A program made the position numbers and the translations under genes. The notes below the pieces were generated by a model. The model saw only the letters and a program-made list of their open reading frames with translations. It was not told where the DNA came from and did not search any database. Shown piece by piece: positions 25,120-33,862 of a DNA stretch of 64,000 bases. How positions within the stretch are numbered: the first letter of the stretch is position 1; the number at the start of each line of letters is the position of its first letter. This DNA is from an uncultured Celeribacter sp. (GTDB lineage: Bacteria; Pseudomonadota; Alphaproteobacteria; Rhodobacterales; Rhodobacteraceae): positions 876,001 to 940,000 of the forward strand of contig NZ_OY780935.1 in assembly GCF_963675965.1 (NCBI RefSeq), in the 5' to 3' direction.

Positions 25120-26943
25120 ATGTGCGGTATCATCGGCGTTCTCGGAAATCATGAAGCGGCCCCTCTGTTGGTCGAGGCGCTGAAACGACTGGAATATCGC
25201 GGCTATGACAGCGCCGGGATCGCAACGGTCGACAATGGCAAACTGGACCGCCGTCGAGCCGTCGGCAAACTGGTGAATCTGTCCGATCTTATGGTGCATG
25301 AGCCGCTGGCCGGGAAATCCGGTATCGGTCACACCCGCTGGGCCACCCATGGCGCGCCCACTGTCACCAACGCCCATCCGCATCAGGCCGGGCCGGTCGC
25401 CGTGGTGCACAATGGCATCATCGAAAACTTTCGCGAGTTGCGCGGTACGCTGGCCGCCAAGGGCTATAAATTCGTCACGGAAACCGACACAGAAACCGTG
25501 GCGCTTCTGGCACAAAGCCATGTCGATGCGGGCAAATCCCCGGTCGAGGCGGCGATGGCCACCATTGATGCGCTCGAAGGCGCCTTTGCGCTCTGTTTCC
25601 TGTTCGAAGGCGAAGACGATCTGATGATTGCGGCACGCAAAGGCTCGCCACTGGCCATCGGCCATGGCAAAGGCGAAGTCTTCGTCGGCTCGGATGCCAT
25701 TGCCCTCGCCCCGATGACCGATCAGATCACCTATCTCGACGAAGGCGATCGCGCGGTTCTGACCCGTGACAGCATCACCATTTTCGATACCACAGGGGCG
25801 CAGGTGCAGCGCGAACGCCGCACCATCGCACTTGATGCGGCGCGGATCGAAAAGGCAGGGCATAAACACTTCATGTCCAAGGAAATCGCCGAACAGCCCA
25901 CCGTGATCGCCGAGGCGCTGTCCTATTACCTTTCCGCCGATGAACGCGGCATCGTCCTGCCCGACCCGGGGATCGACTTTGCCGCCTATGACCGTGTCGT
26001 CATGGTCGCCTGCGGCACCGCCTATTACGCCTGTTTCACGGCGAAATACTGGTTCGAACAGGTGGCCCGCCTGCCTGTCGAAATCGATGTGGCTTCGGAA
26101 TTCCGCTACCGCGAACCGCCGGTCTCGCCCAACACGCTGGCCATCTTCGTCAGCCAGTCCGGCGAAACCGCCGACACGCTGGCGGCGCTGCGTTACATGC
26201 AGGGCAAGGCCAAAACCATCCTCTCGATCGTCAATGTCGCCGAAAGCTCGATTGCCCGCGAAAGCGATCTCGCGCTGCCGATCCTTGCCGGCGTCGAGGT
26301 TGGCGTCGCCTCGACCAAGGCCTTTTCCTGCCAGTTGACCGTTCTGGCCCTCTTGGCGCTGGAAGCGGCCCGCGCCCGGGGCGAAATGCAGGCAGAGACT
26401 CTGGCCCAACGCCTGACAGAGCTGCGCGGCCTACCCGGTCTGCTGACCCGTGCCCTGGATCTGGACGGCACGTTAAAAGACATTTCCAACACCCTGTCAG
26501 AGGCGCGTGACGTGCTGTTCCTTGGGCGGGGAAACATGTACCCCCTTGCGCTTGAGGGCGCACTTAAACTCAAGGAAATCAGTTACATACATGCCGAGGG
26601 CTATGCATCAGGCGAATTGAAACACGGGCCGATTGCGCTGATCGACAGCCACACGCCGGTGATCGTTTTCGCCCCACATGACGCGCTGTTCGACAAAACT
26701 GTCTCCAATATGCAGGAGGTCATGGCACGTGGCGGCAAGGTCCTGCTCGTCTCAGACCGCAGCGGGCTTGAAACCGCCTCTGAGGGCGTGTGGCAAACCG
26801 TCAAGATGCCCGAGGTTCCCGACCTTTTCGCCCCGATCCTCTATGCGATCCCGGCGCAGCTGATTGCCTATCACACCGCTGTCGCCAAGGGCACGGATGT
26901 GGACCAGCCGCGCAACCTCGCCAAATCGGTCACGGTGGAATAA
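25120..26943 (+). CDS. glmS: Glutamine--fructose-6-phosphate aminotransferase (isomerizing)
   Basis: Produces glucosamine-6-phosphate, the committed step to UDP-GlcNAc. The N-terminal glutaminase domain starts with the nucleophile Cys2 (MCGIIGVLG) and has RWATHGAPT. Two SIS sugar-isomerase domains follow (CGTAYYACF, SQSGETADTLAAL, GRGNMYPLALEGALKLKE), and the C-terminus ends LAKSVTVE, as in the family. The 607-residue length is typical. No glmS ribozyme can lie in front, since glmU ends one base away. Confidence 0.97.
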   Translation: MCGIIGVLGNHEAAPLLVEALKRLEYRGYDSAGIATVDNGKLDRRRAVGKLVNLSDLMVHEPLAGKSGIGHTRWATHGAPTVTNAHPHQAGPVAVVHNGIIENFRELRGTLAAKGYKFVTETDTETVALLAQSHVDAGKSPVEAAMATIDALEGAFALCFLFEGEDDLMIAARKGSPLAIGHGKGEVFVGSDAIALAPMTDQITYLDEGDRAVLTRDSITIFDTTGAQVQRERRTIALDAARIEKAGHKHFMSKEIAEQPTVIAEALSYYLSADERGIVLPDPGIDFAAYDRVVMVACGTAYYACFTAKYWFEQVARLPVEIDVASEFRYREPPVSPNTLAIFVSQSGETADTLAALRYMQGKAKTILSIVNVAESSIARESDLALPILAGVEVGVASTKAFSCQLTVLALLALEAARARGEMQAETLAQRLTELRGLPGLLTRALDLDGTLKDISNTLSEARDVLFLGRGNMYPLALEGALKLKEISYIHAEGYASGELKHGPIALIDSHTPVIVFAPHDALFDKTVSNMQEVMARGGKVLLVSDRSGLETASEGVWQTVKMPEVPDLFAPILYAIPAQLIAYHTAVAKGTDVDQPRNLAKSVTVE

Positions 26944-26962
26944 CGCAAACCCCGTAACGAGA

Positions 26963-26987
26963 TGCGCCGCCCCGAAAGGGCGGCGCA
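26963..26987. terminator. Hairpin between glmS and the convergent Asn/Gly-rich gene
   Basis: A ten-base perfect stem (26963-26972 with 26978-26987, loop CGAAA) lies 20 bases after the glmS stop. Only a short mixed T-stretch follows on the plus strand, so termination may be weak or bidirectional. Confidence 0.6.
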
Positions 26988-27014
26988 ATGCGTTTGTCGT
27001 AATGGATGCAACAC

Positions 27015-27854
27015 TTAGAGGCCGGACATGTAGGCGTCGATGGCCCCGTCGGCATCCCCAAACCCAAGTTGCGACTTGGCATAGTCGATCATCTCCGGCG
27101 TCAGATCCGCAGCCGTGATCACTTCGTTCCCCGTCGCATTATAGGCGTCGACGATGGCTTCGATCAGCGCATCTTCGCTGGCCGCGCCTTCGGTCGCCGC
27201 CACTTCCGTTGCGGCTGCATCCAAAATGCCCTTGGTCTGCAGCGCCTCGGCGGCTTCGGCCTCCGCCTCATTCACAGCCTGAAGCTGGGCGATATAGGCG
27301 TCATAGCCCTCTTCGCCTTCGGCCACGGGTGCGGCTTCAAGCTCTGCCTTCAGGCTCGCGATCTCGCTAACCCAGGTTTCCGGCGTGTCCGACAAGCCAA
27401 GGCTTGCCGCCGCCTCCGCAAGATCCGCATATTCATCGGCGTAGGCCGCTGCGGCTGCCGCCTCGGTGTCCACGGCAGTTTCATAGGCCGCCGAGGCGGT
27501 GATAAAGCTGCGCATCGGCGCCATTTTAGGATCCGCGCTGTTCATGACCCCGTTGATGTTGCGGTTGAGCGAGTTCAGAGATTTGAGCTGCGCCGCCAGC
27601 GGGGCCGCCTTGCCCGCGCCCTGCCCAACAGCTTGCCCGCCAGCCTGTCCGCGTGCCGCAGCAGAGTTGCCGCGCGCTTCGCTCGACTTTTTCGAACCGC
27701 CATTGCCGCCACCGTTTCCACCGCCGTTTCCGCCCCCATTGCCATTGCCGTTGTTGGCATATGCAGCGTTCTGACCAGAAACATCCGCGAAGATCACCGG
27801 GGTCATCAGCCCCAACATCGCCGTCGTGAAAAGAAGAGTTCCGAGCTTTTGCAT
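27015..27854 (-). CDS. Exported low-complexity protein with Asn/Gly-rich linker, function unknown
   Basis: About 279 residues. The N-terminal signal peptide is LLFTTAMLGLMTPVIFA. A glycine/asparagine repeat (near residues 35-53) and an Ala/Gln/Gly-rich segment follow. The C-terminal two thirds are helical and very rich in Ala and Glu, suggesting a coiled or helical bundle. There is no cysteine and no recognised domain. ATG 27854 is preferred over 27860 because AAAGGA lies six bases before it. It is divergent from the AlkD-like gene. It could be a cell-envelope or surface protein; nothing supports a precise role. Confidence 0.75.
   Translation of the reverse strand: MQKLGTLLFTTAMLGLMTPVIFADVSGQNAAYANNGNGNGGGNGGGNGGGNGGSKKSSEARGNSAAARGQAGGQAVGQGAGKAAPLAAQLKSLNSLNRNINGVMNSADPKMAPMRSFITASAAYETAVDTEAAAAAAYADEYADLAEAAASLGLSDTPETWVSEIASLKAELEAAPVAEGEEGYDAYIAQLQAVNEAEAEAAEALQTKGILDAAATEVAATEGAASEDALIEAIVDAYNATGNEVITAADLTPEMIDYAKSQLGFGDADGAIDAYMSGL
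27697..27754. repeat. Coding tandem repeat of Gly/Asn codons
   Basis: A degenerate repeat of about 12 bases encoding Gly-Gly-Asn-Gly units in the exported protein at 27015. Such tracts can change length by slippage. Confidence 0.7.
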
Positions 27855-27943
27855 TGTCATTCCTTTAGCTACAAGCGGTGAGGATGCACCGAGGGCACAT
27901 CACATTGGCTTACGCAGGGTAAACATCGAAGAAAGGCAAGATT

Positions 27944-28576
27944 ATGGCAATTGAGGCAACAGAGGTGATGACCATCCTGCGGGCAAAGGCGGATGCGAAG
28001 CGCGCAGAGCAGCTGCAGGTCCGCACCGGGCAGGATGATTGCCTTGGCGTCGCGCCCGGCGATCTGGAAACGCTGGCGCGCGCCTGGCGTCAGGACACCC
28101 CTTTTCCCGACCGACTGACACTGGCGCAGGCACTGTGGCACATGGGTGCACTTGAAGGCCGGATCATGGCGGCCAAGCTGCTGACACAGGCCCGGATCAA
28201 AGACGATGCCGCCGTCTGGGCACAGATCACCCAATGGCTCGACAGCGCCACCGGATGGGCCGAAGTGGATGCGCTGGCCTCGACGGGAAGCCGCCGACTG
28301 ATGGCAGACCTGTCGCGCATGGAGGAGGTTGAAGCCCGTTCCATGTCGGAGACCCCGCTGGCCCGCCGCGCTGCTCTGGGCCTGACCGAAAGCCTTGCCA
28401 AGCTGCCGCACCCCTCGCCCGAAGAGGCCGCGGCCCTCGACCGTGCCTGCGATTGGCTGCCAGCCTTTCTGGAAGACGGTGACAAAGATGTGCACCGCGC
28501 GGCCCAAAGCTGGCTGCGCGCTCTGTCGAAACACCATTTCAAACGCGCCAAGATGATCCGCACCGCACGTAACTGA
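27944..28576 (+). CDS. AlkD-like DNA alkylation repair (ALK helical repeat) protein
   Basis: A 210-residue all-helical protein resembling AlkD-type DNA glycosylases that remove bulky or cationic alkylated bases. The family pattern is seen in LTLAQALWHMGALEGRIMAAKLL, GWAEVDALA (with the Asp used in catalysis by AlkD), ARRAALGLTESL and DKDVHRAAQSWLRALSK. AAAGG precedes the ATG. It is shorter than Bacillus AlkD by some 20 residues at the N-terminus. Catalytic competence is plausible but not shown. Confidence 0.75.
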   Translation: MAIEATEVMTILRAKADAKRAEQLQVRTGQDDCLGVAPGDLETLARAWRQDTPFPDRLTLAQALWHMGALEGRIMAAKLLTQARIKDDAAVWAQITQWLDSATGWAEVDALASTGSRRLMADLSRMEEVEARSMSETPLARRAALGLTESLAKLPHPSPEEAAALDRACDWLPAFLEDGDKDVHRAAQSWLRALSKHHFKRAKMIRTARN

Positions 28577-28651
28577 CCCTGCGGGCGAGCTGAACAGGTT
28601 GTGAGAAATCCCGACTTGGCAGTCCGCCCGCATCAGCCTAGGTTGAACGCC

Positions 28652-29677
28652 ATGTCACAGCCCAGCCGCCCAGCACCACGTCTTATCGACCCCTTTGCCC
28701 GCCCGATCACCTATCTGCGGGTGTCTGTGACGGATCGCTGCGACTTTCGCTGCGTCTACTGCATGGCGGAAAACATGACCTTTCTGCCCAAGAAAGAGCT
28801 GTTGACCCTCGAAGAACTCGACCGCATGTGTTCAACCTTCATCGGGCTGGGCGTGGAAAAGCTGCGGATCACCGGCGGGGAGCCTCTGGTGCGCCGTGGC
28901 ATCATGACCTTTTTCGACCGCATGACCCGGCATCTGGACAGTGGCGCCCTGCGTGAACTGACAGTGACCACGAATGGATCGCAGTTGTCACGCTTTGCAA
29001 CGGATCTCTATGCCGCCGGCGTGCGTCGGATCAATGTCTCACTCGACACGCTGGACCCGGTAAAATTCGAACGTGTCACTCGCTGGGGCAAACTGTCGAA
29101 GGTGCTTGAAGGCATAGACGCCGCACGCAACGCCGGGCTGCGGATCAAAATCAACACCGTCGCGCTGAAGGGCTTCAACGAAGACGAGCTGTTCACCCTG
29201 ACCGAATGGTGCGCCCGCGAAGATATGGACCAGACCTTTATCGAGGTCATGCCCATGGGCGATCTCGGCACAGAAGATCGCATTGGGCAATATTGGTCAC
29301 TGGACGACCTGCGGGCCGAACTGGCGACCCGTCACACGCTCATCGACCTGCCCGACAATACGGGCGGCCCGGCCCGCTATGTCCGGCTGGCCGAGACCGG
29401 TCAGAAGATCGGGTTCATCACCCCGTTGACCCATAACTTCTGCGAAAGCTGCAACCGGGTGCGTATGACCTGCACCGGAGAGCTGTTCATGTGTTTGGGT
29501 CAGGAAGACAACGCCTCGCTGCGCGAAGTTATGCGGGCCCATCCCGACACGGACGCACCTTTGATCGCAGCAATCGAAGCGGCCATTGCGCGCAAGCCTG
29601 AAGGCCATGATTTCGATTATTCCCGCCAGCGCGCTGACGGGCAGATGTCTCGCCACATGAGCCACACCGGCGGCTGA
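28652..29677 (+). CDS. moaA: GTP 3',8-cyclase (molybdenum cofactor synthesis)
   Basis: Radical SAM enzyme that, with MoaC, converts GTP into cyclic pyranopterin phosphate. The N-terminal SAM cluster motif is CDFRCVYC, the C-terminal second cluster is CESCNRVRMTC with a third Cys in LFMC, and the protein ends in the essential Gly-Gly. The ATG at 28652 gives 341 residues. A GTG at 28601 is open but adds residues foreign to the family. No moaC or other moa gene is adjacent. Confidence 0.95.
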   Translation: MSQPSRPAPRLIDPFARPITYLRVSVTDRCDFRCVYCMAENMTFLPKKELLTLEELDRMCSTFIGLGVEKLRITGGEPLVRRGIMTFFDRMTRHLDSGALRELTVTTNGSQLSRFATDLYAAGVRRINVSLDTLDPVKFERVTRWGKLSKVLEGIDAARNAGLRIKINTVALKGFNEDELFTLTEWCAREDMDQTFIEVMPMGDLGTEDRIGQYWSLDDLRAELATRHTLIDLPDNTGGPARYVRLAETGQKIGFITPLTHNFCESCNRVRMTCTGELFMCLGQEDNASLREVMRAHPDTDAPLIAAIEAAIARKPEGHDFDYSRQRADGQMSRHMSHTGG

Positions 29678-29719
29678 CCCCGCACCGCCCTGCCCCGCAA
29701 AACCCGCTTGGACCGGCGC

Positions 29720-30883
29720 CTAGGCCGCTGGCAAACGGCTTTCGACCATTTCCGCGTACCATGAACAGCCTGCGGGCAAGGCCTCATCGTTGAAATTATA
29801 TTTGGGGTGATGCACCGGTGCGCCCGGACCGTTGCCCAGAATGATATAGGCCCCTGGGCGTTCTTCCAGCATATAGGCGAAGTCCTCGCCGCCCATGATC
29901 AACGGGTATTCCCCGCAGGATCCGGTCACGTTGATGGCCGCCTGCGCAGCATATTCGGTTTCGCGTTCATGGTTGACCATCACCGGATAGCCCAGATGGT
30001 AGTCGACCTGGATCTCGGCGCCAAAGGTCGCCGCAACACCCGCACAGATTTCCTTGAGACGCTCTTCCGCCTGCAAGCGCACATCGGCCTCCAGCGTACG
30101 CACGGTGCCCTTGAGCATCACCTGAGCCGGTAAAACGTTATGCGCCTTGGAAGAGGATTCCACCGTACACACCGACACAACCACCTGTTTCGTCGGATCC
30201 ACATTGCGCGCAGCGATGTTCTGCAACGCCAGAACCAGATGCGCGGCAGTCACCGTGCTGTCGACGGTTTCATGCGGCTTGGCGGCATGCCCGCCGGTGC
30301 CACGCACATAGATTTCAAACTCATCGGCAGCGGCAAAGAACGGCCCAGACCGAATGGCGAATGTTCCCGTCGGCAGGTCCGGCCAGTTGTGCATGCCATA
30401 GACCTCATCAATGCCGAAACGGTCCATGAGGCCCTCCTGACACATCACCTGACCGCCGCCACCGCCCTCTTCGGCGGGCTGGAAAATCACCACGGCCGTG
30501 CCATCGAAATTGCGTGTTTCGCACAGGTAGCGCGCCGCGCCCAGCAGCATGGAGGTGTGCCCATCATGACCGCAGGCATGCATCAGCCCGGGTGTTCTGG
30601 AGGCATAGTCTAGACCGGTTTCCTCGGTGATCGGCAGCGCATCCATATCTGCCCGCAGGCCGATCGTGCGGCCTTTGGTGTCGGTCTTGCCACGGATCAC
30701 GCCGACCACTCCGGTACGCGCCATACCTTCGACAACCTCGTCACAGCCGAAGCTGCGCAGCAGATCCGCCACCTTCTTCGACGTGCGCGGCAAATCGAAT
30801 TGCAACTCCGGATGGGCATGAATGTCGTGACGCCATTCGACAATCTGCGGCAAAAGTTCTGCAAGACGATTTTTGATCGGCAT
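29720..30883 (-). CDS. M20-family metal-dependent amidohydrolase (hippurate hydrolase type)
   Basis: A 387-residue cytoplasmic amidohydrolase that probably cleaves N-acyl amino acids. Metal-site motifs are seen: WRHDIHAHPELQF, ACGHDGHTSMLLGAA, FQPAEEGGGGG, YGMHNWPDLP and MGGEDFAYML. The dimerisation domain lies in the middle (GGHAAKPHETVDS). ATG 30883 with AAAGG in front is preferred over 30916. Members are variously annotated hippurate hydrolase, IAA-amino acid hydrolase or carboxypeptidase Ss1; the natural substrate is not deducible. Confidence 0.9.
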   Translation of the reverse strand: MPIKNRLAELLPQIVEWRHDIHAHPELQFDLPRTSKKVADLLRSFGCDEVVEGMARTGVVGVIRGKTDTKGRTIGLRADMDALPITEETGLDYASRTPGLMHACGHDGHTSMLLGAARYLCETRNFDGTAVVIFQPAEEGGGGGQVMCQEGLMDRFGIDEVYGMHNWPDLPTGTFAIRSGPFFAAADEFEIYVRGTGGHAAKPHETVDSTVTAAHLVLALQNIAARNVDPTKQVVVSVCTVESSSKAHNVLPAQVMLKGTVRTLEADVRLQAEERLKEICAGVAATFGAEIQVDYHLGYPVMVNHERETEYAAQAAINVTGSCGEYPLIMGGEDFAYMLEERPGAYIILGNGPGAPVHHPKYNFNDEALPAGCSWYAEMVESRLPAA

Positions 30884-31200
30884 GATCGGGCCTTTATACT
30901 CGGCGGCACTGGACATGTTTTGTCACCGCCATTTGGGAAGATGGAAACACGACCCAACCGCGCCAGGGGCGAGTCTCGCCGTCGCGGGCGTGCGTTTGTC
31001 TCAAACTGGCCCTGCGTTTGGCCGAGGTCAAGCCATGTTCGGCACCGGGCAGACCTACCTTTTGGCCCCCGGAACGGCGCAGGGCACCGCTCTCCCGAAA
31101 AAAGAACAAAAGCTGCCCAGCGAAGGCCCCAGCTTAACAGCCGTTCGGCACAGCGCGCTTGATGCAAACAGGGATCACAACCCACGTCAGGCAACGGAAC

Positions 31201-31217
31201 AAATTCCCTCAAATTCC
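31201..31217 (+). repeat. Direct repeat AAATTCC, ten-base spacing
   Basis: AAATTCC at 31201-31207 and again at 31211-31217, so one DNA turn apart on the same face. A third copy lies within the palindrome at 31276-31282. Together they suggest a regulator-binding region ahead of the YeeE/YedE gene. Confidence 0.45.
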
Positions 31218-31267
31218 GCTATCTCGATGTGAAAATATATTTGCACCCCTGCAGTTACCGTCCATAT

Positions 31268-31284
31268 GGGGAATAAAATTCCCC
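31268..31284 (+). promoter_or_regulatory. Perfect palindrome GGGGAAT-AAA-ATTCCCC before yeeE/yedE-like gene
   Basis: Seven-base perfect arms with a three-base spacer, ending 16 bases before the ATG. A weak promoter (TTGCAC at 31241-31246, TATGGG at 31265-31270) would overlap its left arm, so a bound protein could block transcription. The operator role is inferred. Confidence 0.5.
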
Positions 31285-31300
31285 AAACCGGAGAACGAAC

Positions 31301-32320
31301 ATGTATGAAACGCTGGGACTGGAGATGGCGCCCCGCACCGCGGCCATCCTCCTCGGGCTTGTGTTGGGACTGGCCTTTGGCCTGCTGGCAGAACAAACGC
31401 GTTTCTGTTTTCGCCGTTCGGTCGCAGGACCCACCGGCGAACGCGCATCGGCGGCGGGCGTCTGGATGGCTGCCCTGATCACAGCGCTTCTGGGCACACA
31501 GGCCGCCGTAGGACTCGGCCTGATCAGCTTTGCCGACCATCGGTTCATGACCCCCGACTTGCCTTGGCTGGCCATCCTGACCGGCGGGCTTCTTTTCGGG
31601 GCGGGGATGGTTCTGACCCGTGGCTGCGTCTCCCGCCTCACCGTGCTGAGCGGGTCGGGCAACCTGCGTGCCGTGCTGGTTCTGGTGGTCTTCGCCGTGA
31701 TCGCCCATGCAACGCTCAAAGGCATTCTGGCCCCCCTGCGCACCACATTGGGCAGCGTCACCCTGCCGCTGCAGGACGCCCAGTTGCCCGGACCGTCGGC
31801 GCTCTGGATCGCCGTTCTCGGCCTTGCGGCACTGCTGATCATAGGGCGCTCCGGAGCGCGCAAACGGGATCTGGTCCTGGCGGCGTTCCTCGGCCTGCTG
31901 GTGCCTGCCGCATGGGTTGGCACCGGCTACCTGCTGTTTGATGAATTCGACCCGATCGCGATGGAGAGCCTTTCGTTCACCTCCCCTTCGGCGGAAACGC
32001 TGTTCTGGGCGGTGGCCTCGTCTTCCATCCCGGCGGGCTTTGGCACCGGCCTGATTGGCGGTGTCCTTATGGGGGCTCTCGCTTCGTCGCTGTTGTCTGA
32101 CCGCTTCAGATGGCAAAGTTTCGAGAGCCCCCGCCAGACCGGTCGCTACATGGCCGGGGCAGCCCTGATGGGCATCGGCGGCGTGCTGGCTGGCGGCTGC
32201 ACCGTGGGCGCGGGCCTGTCCGGTGTGCCGAGCCTCTCCATCGCCGCCTTGATGGCGCTGGCCGCCATTGCGCTTGGCGGTGTGCTCACTGCACGCACCC
32301 TTGGCCCGCACGGCATATGA
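31301..32320 (+). CDS. YeeE/YedE family (sulfur-compound) transporter
   Basis: A 339-residue integral membrane protein with roughly nine to ten helices. The duplicated YeeE/YedE motif with its buried cysteine is present twice: LTRGCVSRLTVLSGSGNL in the first half and LAGGCTVGAGLSGVPSLS in the second. A further conserved EQTRFCFRRS lies near the N-terminus. Characterised relatives take up thiosulfate or related reduced sulfur. There is no partner TusA-like gene here. The ATG follows a GGAGAACGA ribosome site. Confidence 0.88.
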   Translation: MYETLGLEMAPRTAAILLGLVLGLAFGLLAEQTRFCFRRSVAGPTGERASAAGVWMAALITALLGTQAAVGLGLISFADHRFMTPDLPWLAILTGGLLFGAGMVLTRGCVSRLTVLSGSGNLRAVLVLVVFAVIAHATLKGILAPLRTTLGSVTLPLQDAQLPGPSALWIAVLGLAALLIIGRSGARKRDLVLAAFLGLLVPAAWVGTGYLLFDEFDPIAMESLSFTSPSAETLFWAVASSSIPAGFGTGLIGGVLMGALASSLLSDRFRWQSFESPRQTGRYMAGAALMGIGGVLAGGCTVGAGLSGVPSLSIAALMALAAIALGGVLTARTLGPHGI

Positions 32321-32364
32321 ACCGCACGACAGCCACTTTCTTTTACTGCATAAATACTCACGAA

Positions 32365-32390
32365 AAAGGGCGGCCCCGAGGCCGCCCTTT
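32365..32390. terminator. Bidirectional terminator between the yeeE-like gene and pntB
   Basis: An 11-base perfect stem (32365-32375 with 32380-32390, loop CCGA) in the convergent gap. A/T runs on both flanks fit intrinsic termination in either direction. Confidence 0.85.
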
Positions 32391-32413
32391 CACTTTTGGG
32401 GATCACTGTCAGA

Positions 32414-33847
32414 TCAGTCGATCTTCGGCAGCAGCGCGTTCATGCTGTCCTTGGCATCGCCATAGAACATCCGCGTGTTTTCTTTGTAGAACAGCGGGTT
32501 CTCGATGCCTGAATAGCCGGTGCCCTGACCGCGCTTGGACACGAACACCTGCTTGGCCTTCCACACTTCCAGAACCGGCATGCCAGCGATCGGCGAATTC
32601 GGATCTTCCTGTGCGGCCGGGTTCACGATGTCGTTGGAACCAATCACGATGACCACATCCGTGTCCGGGAAGTCTTCGTTGATCTCGTCCATTTCCAGCA
32701 CGATGTCGTAAGGCACTTTGGCTTCGGCCAGGAGCACGTTCATATGCCCGGGCAGACGGCCCGCGACCGGGTGGATCGCAAAGCGCACATTCTTGCCTTT
32801 GGCGCGCAGCTTGGAGGTCAGTTCGGACACCGCGGTTTGCGCCTGTGCCACAGCCATGCCGTAACCCGGCACGATGATGATGCTGTCCGCCTCGTTCAGC
32901 GCCGTTGCGACACCGTCGGCGTCAATGGCGATCTGTTCACCTTCGACCTCCATCGCCGGCCCGGCTGTGCCACCAAAACCACCGAGGATCACGGAGATAA
33001 AGCTGCGGTTCATGGCCTGACACATGATGTAGGACAGGATCGCCCCCGAAGAGCCCACCAGCGCACCGGTCACGATCAGCAGGTCGTTGCCAAGGCTGAA
33101 CCCGATGGCCGCAGCCGCCCAGCCCGAATAGCTGTTCAGCATCGACACGACCACCGGCATATCGGCGCCGCCGATGCCCATGATCAGGTGATAGCCGATG
33201 AAGAAGGCCAGAAGCGTCATCAGCACCAGCGTCCAGCCGCCCGCGCCGCTCATATAGAGGATCAGGAACAGAACCGAGAGCGCAGCCGCACCGGCGTTGA
33301 GCATATGGCCCCCCGGCAGTTTGGTGGCCTTGGAGGTCACTTTGCCCGCCAGTTTGCCAAAGGCCACGACGGAGCCTGTGAAAGTCACCGCACCGATGAA
33401 CACGCCAAGGAACAATTCGACCTTGAGAATGCTCAGTTCGACAGGCGTTTTATGCGCCACGAGGGCTGCAAAACCTTCCAGCGCCTCCTTTTGCATGGTG
33501 GTCATCTCGGCGATGCGCGCGGCTTCGATATGGGCGTTGAACCCCACGAAGACGGCGGCCAGACCCACGAGCGAATGCATCGCAGCGACCAGTTGCGGCA
33601 TTTCCGTCATTTCGACTTTCTTGGCGACATACCAACCGATGACGCCGCCGCCCGCGATCAGCACGACCGACAAGAGCCACAGACCCGCGCCCGGCCCGAT
33701 CAGGGTCGCAAAGACCGCCAGCGCCATGCCGACAATCCCGTACCAGACGGCCCGTTTTGCACTTTCCTGCCCGGACAGACCGCCCAGAGAAAGGATGAAG
33801 AGAACAGCTGCGACCACATAGGCCGCGGTGGTGAAACCGAATTCCAT
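32414..33847 (-). CDS. pntB: NAD(P) transhydrogenase subunit beta
   Basis: Membrane and NADP(H)-binding part of the proton-translocating transhydrogenase, which makes NADPH at the expense of the proton gradient. The first ~290 residues are helices. The C-terminal NADP domain is marked by IIVPGYGMAVAQAQTAVSEL, RFAIHPVAGRLPGHMNVLLAEA and VIVIGSNDIVNPAA. ATG 33847 follows a strong AAAGGAGGT eight bases upstream. The 477-residue length is normal. It lies 15 bases after pntA. Confidence 0.97.
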   Translation of the reverse strand: MEFGFTTAAYVVAAVLFILSLGGLSGQESAKRAVWYGIVGMALAVFATLIGPGAGLWLLSVVLIAGGGVIGWYVAKKVEMTEMPQLVAAMHSLVGLAAVFVGFNAHIEAARIAEMTTMQKEALEGFAALVAHKTPVELSILKVELFLGVFIGAVTFTGSVVAFGKLAGKVTSKATKLPGGHMLNAGAAALSVLFLILYMSGAGGWTLVLMTLLAFFIGYHLIMGIGGADMPVVVSMLNSYSGWAAAAIGFSLGNDLLIVTGALVGSSGAILSYIMCQAMNRSFISVILGGFGGTAGPAMEVEGEQIAIDADGVATALNEADSIIIVPGYGMAVAQAQTAVSELTSKLRAKGKNVRFAIHPVAGRLPGHMNVLLAEAKVPYDIVLEMDEINEDFPDTDVVIVIGSNDIVNPAAQEDPNSPIAGMPVLEVWKAKQVFVSKRGQGTGYSGIENPLFYKENTRMFYGDAKDSMNALLPKID

Positions 33848-33862
33848 TGTCTCCACCTCCTT

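Larger units (their letters stand above)
30884..31300. other. Divergent intergenic region of 417 bases
   Basis: Between the M20 amidohydrolase (leftward) and the YeeE/YedE gene (rightward). I see no convincing coding frame in it. The right third holds three AAATTCC elements and a perfect hyphenated palindrome immediately before the YeeE/YedE start. The left two thirds are GC-rich and unremarkable. Confidence 0.6.

Noticed and set aside
25119..25120. glmS ribozyme
   Set aside because: Only one base separates glmU from glmS, so there is no room for the ribozyme.
25039..26409. 456-codon minus-strand frame across glmS
   Set aside because: Antisense to glmS. glmS has a full set of catalytic motifs and the minus frame has none.
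28577..28651. Molybdenum-cofactor riboswitch upstream of moaA
   Set aside because: The gap of about 75 bases is too short and lacks paired arms.
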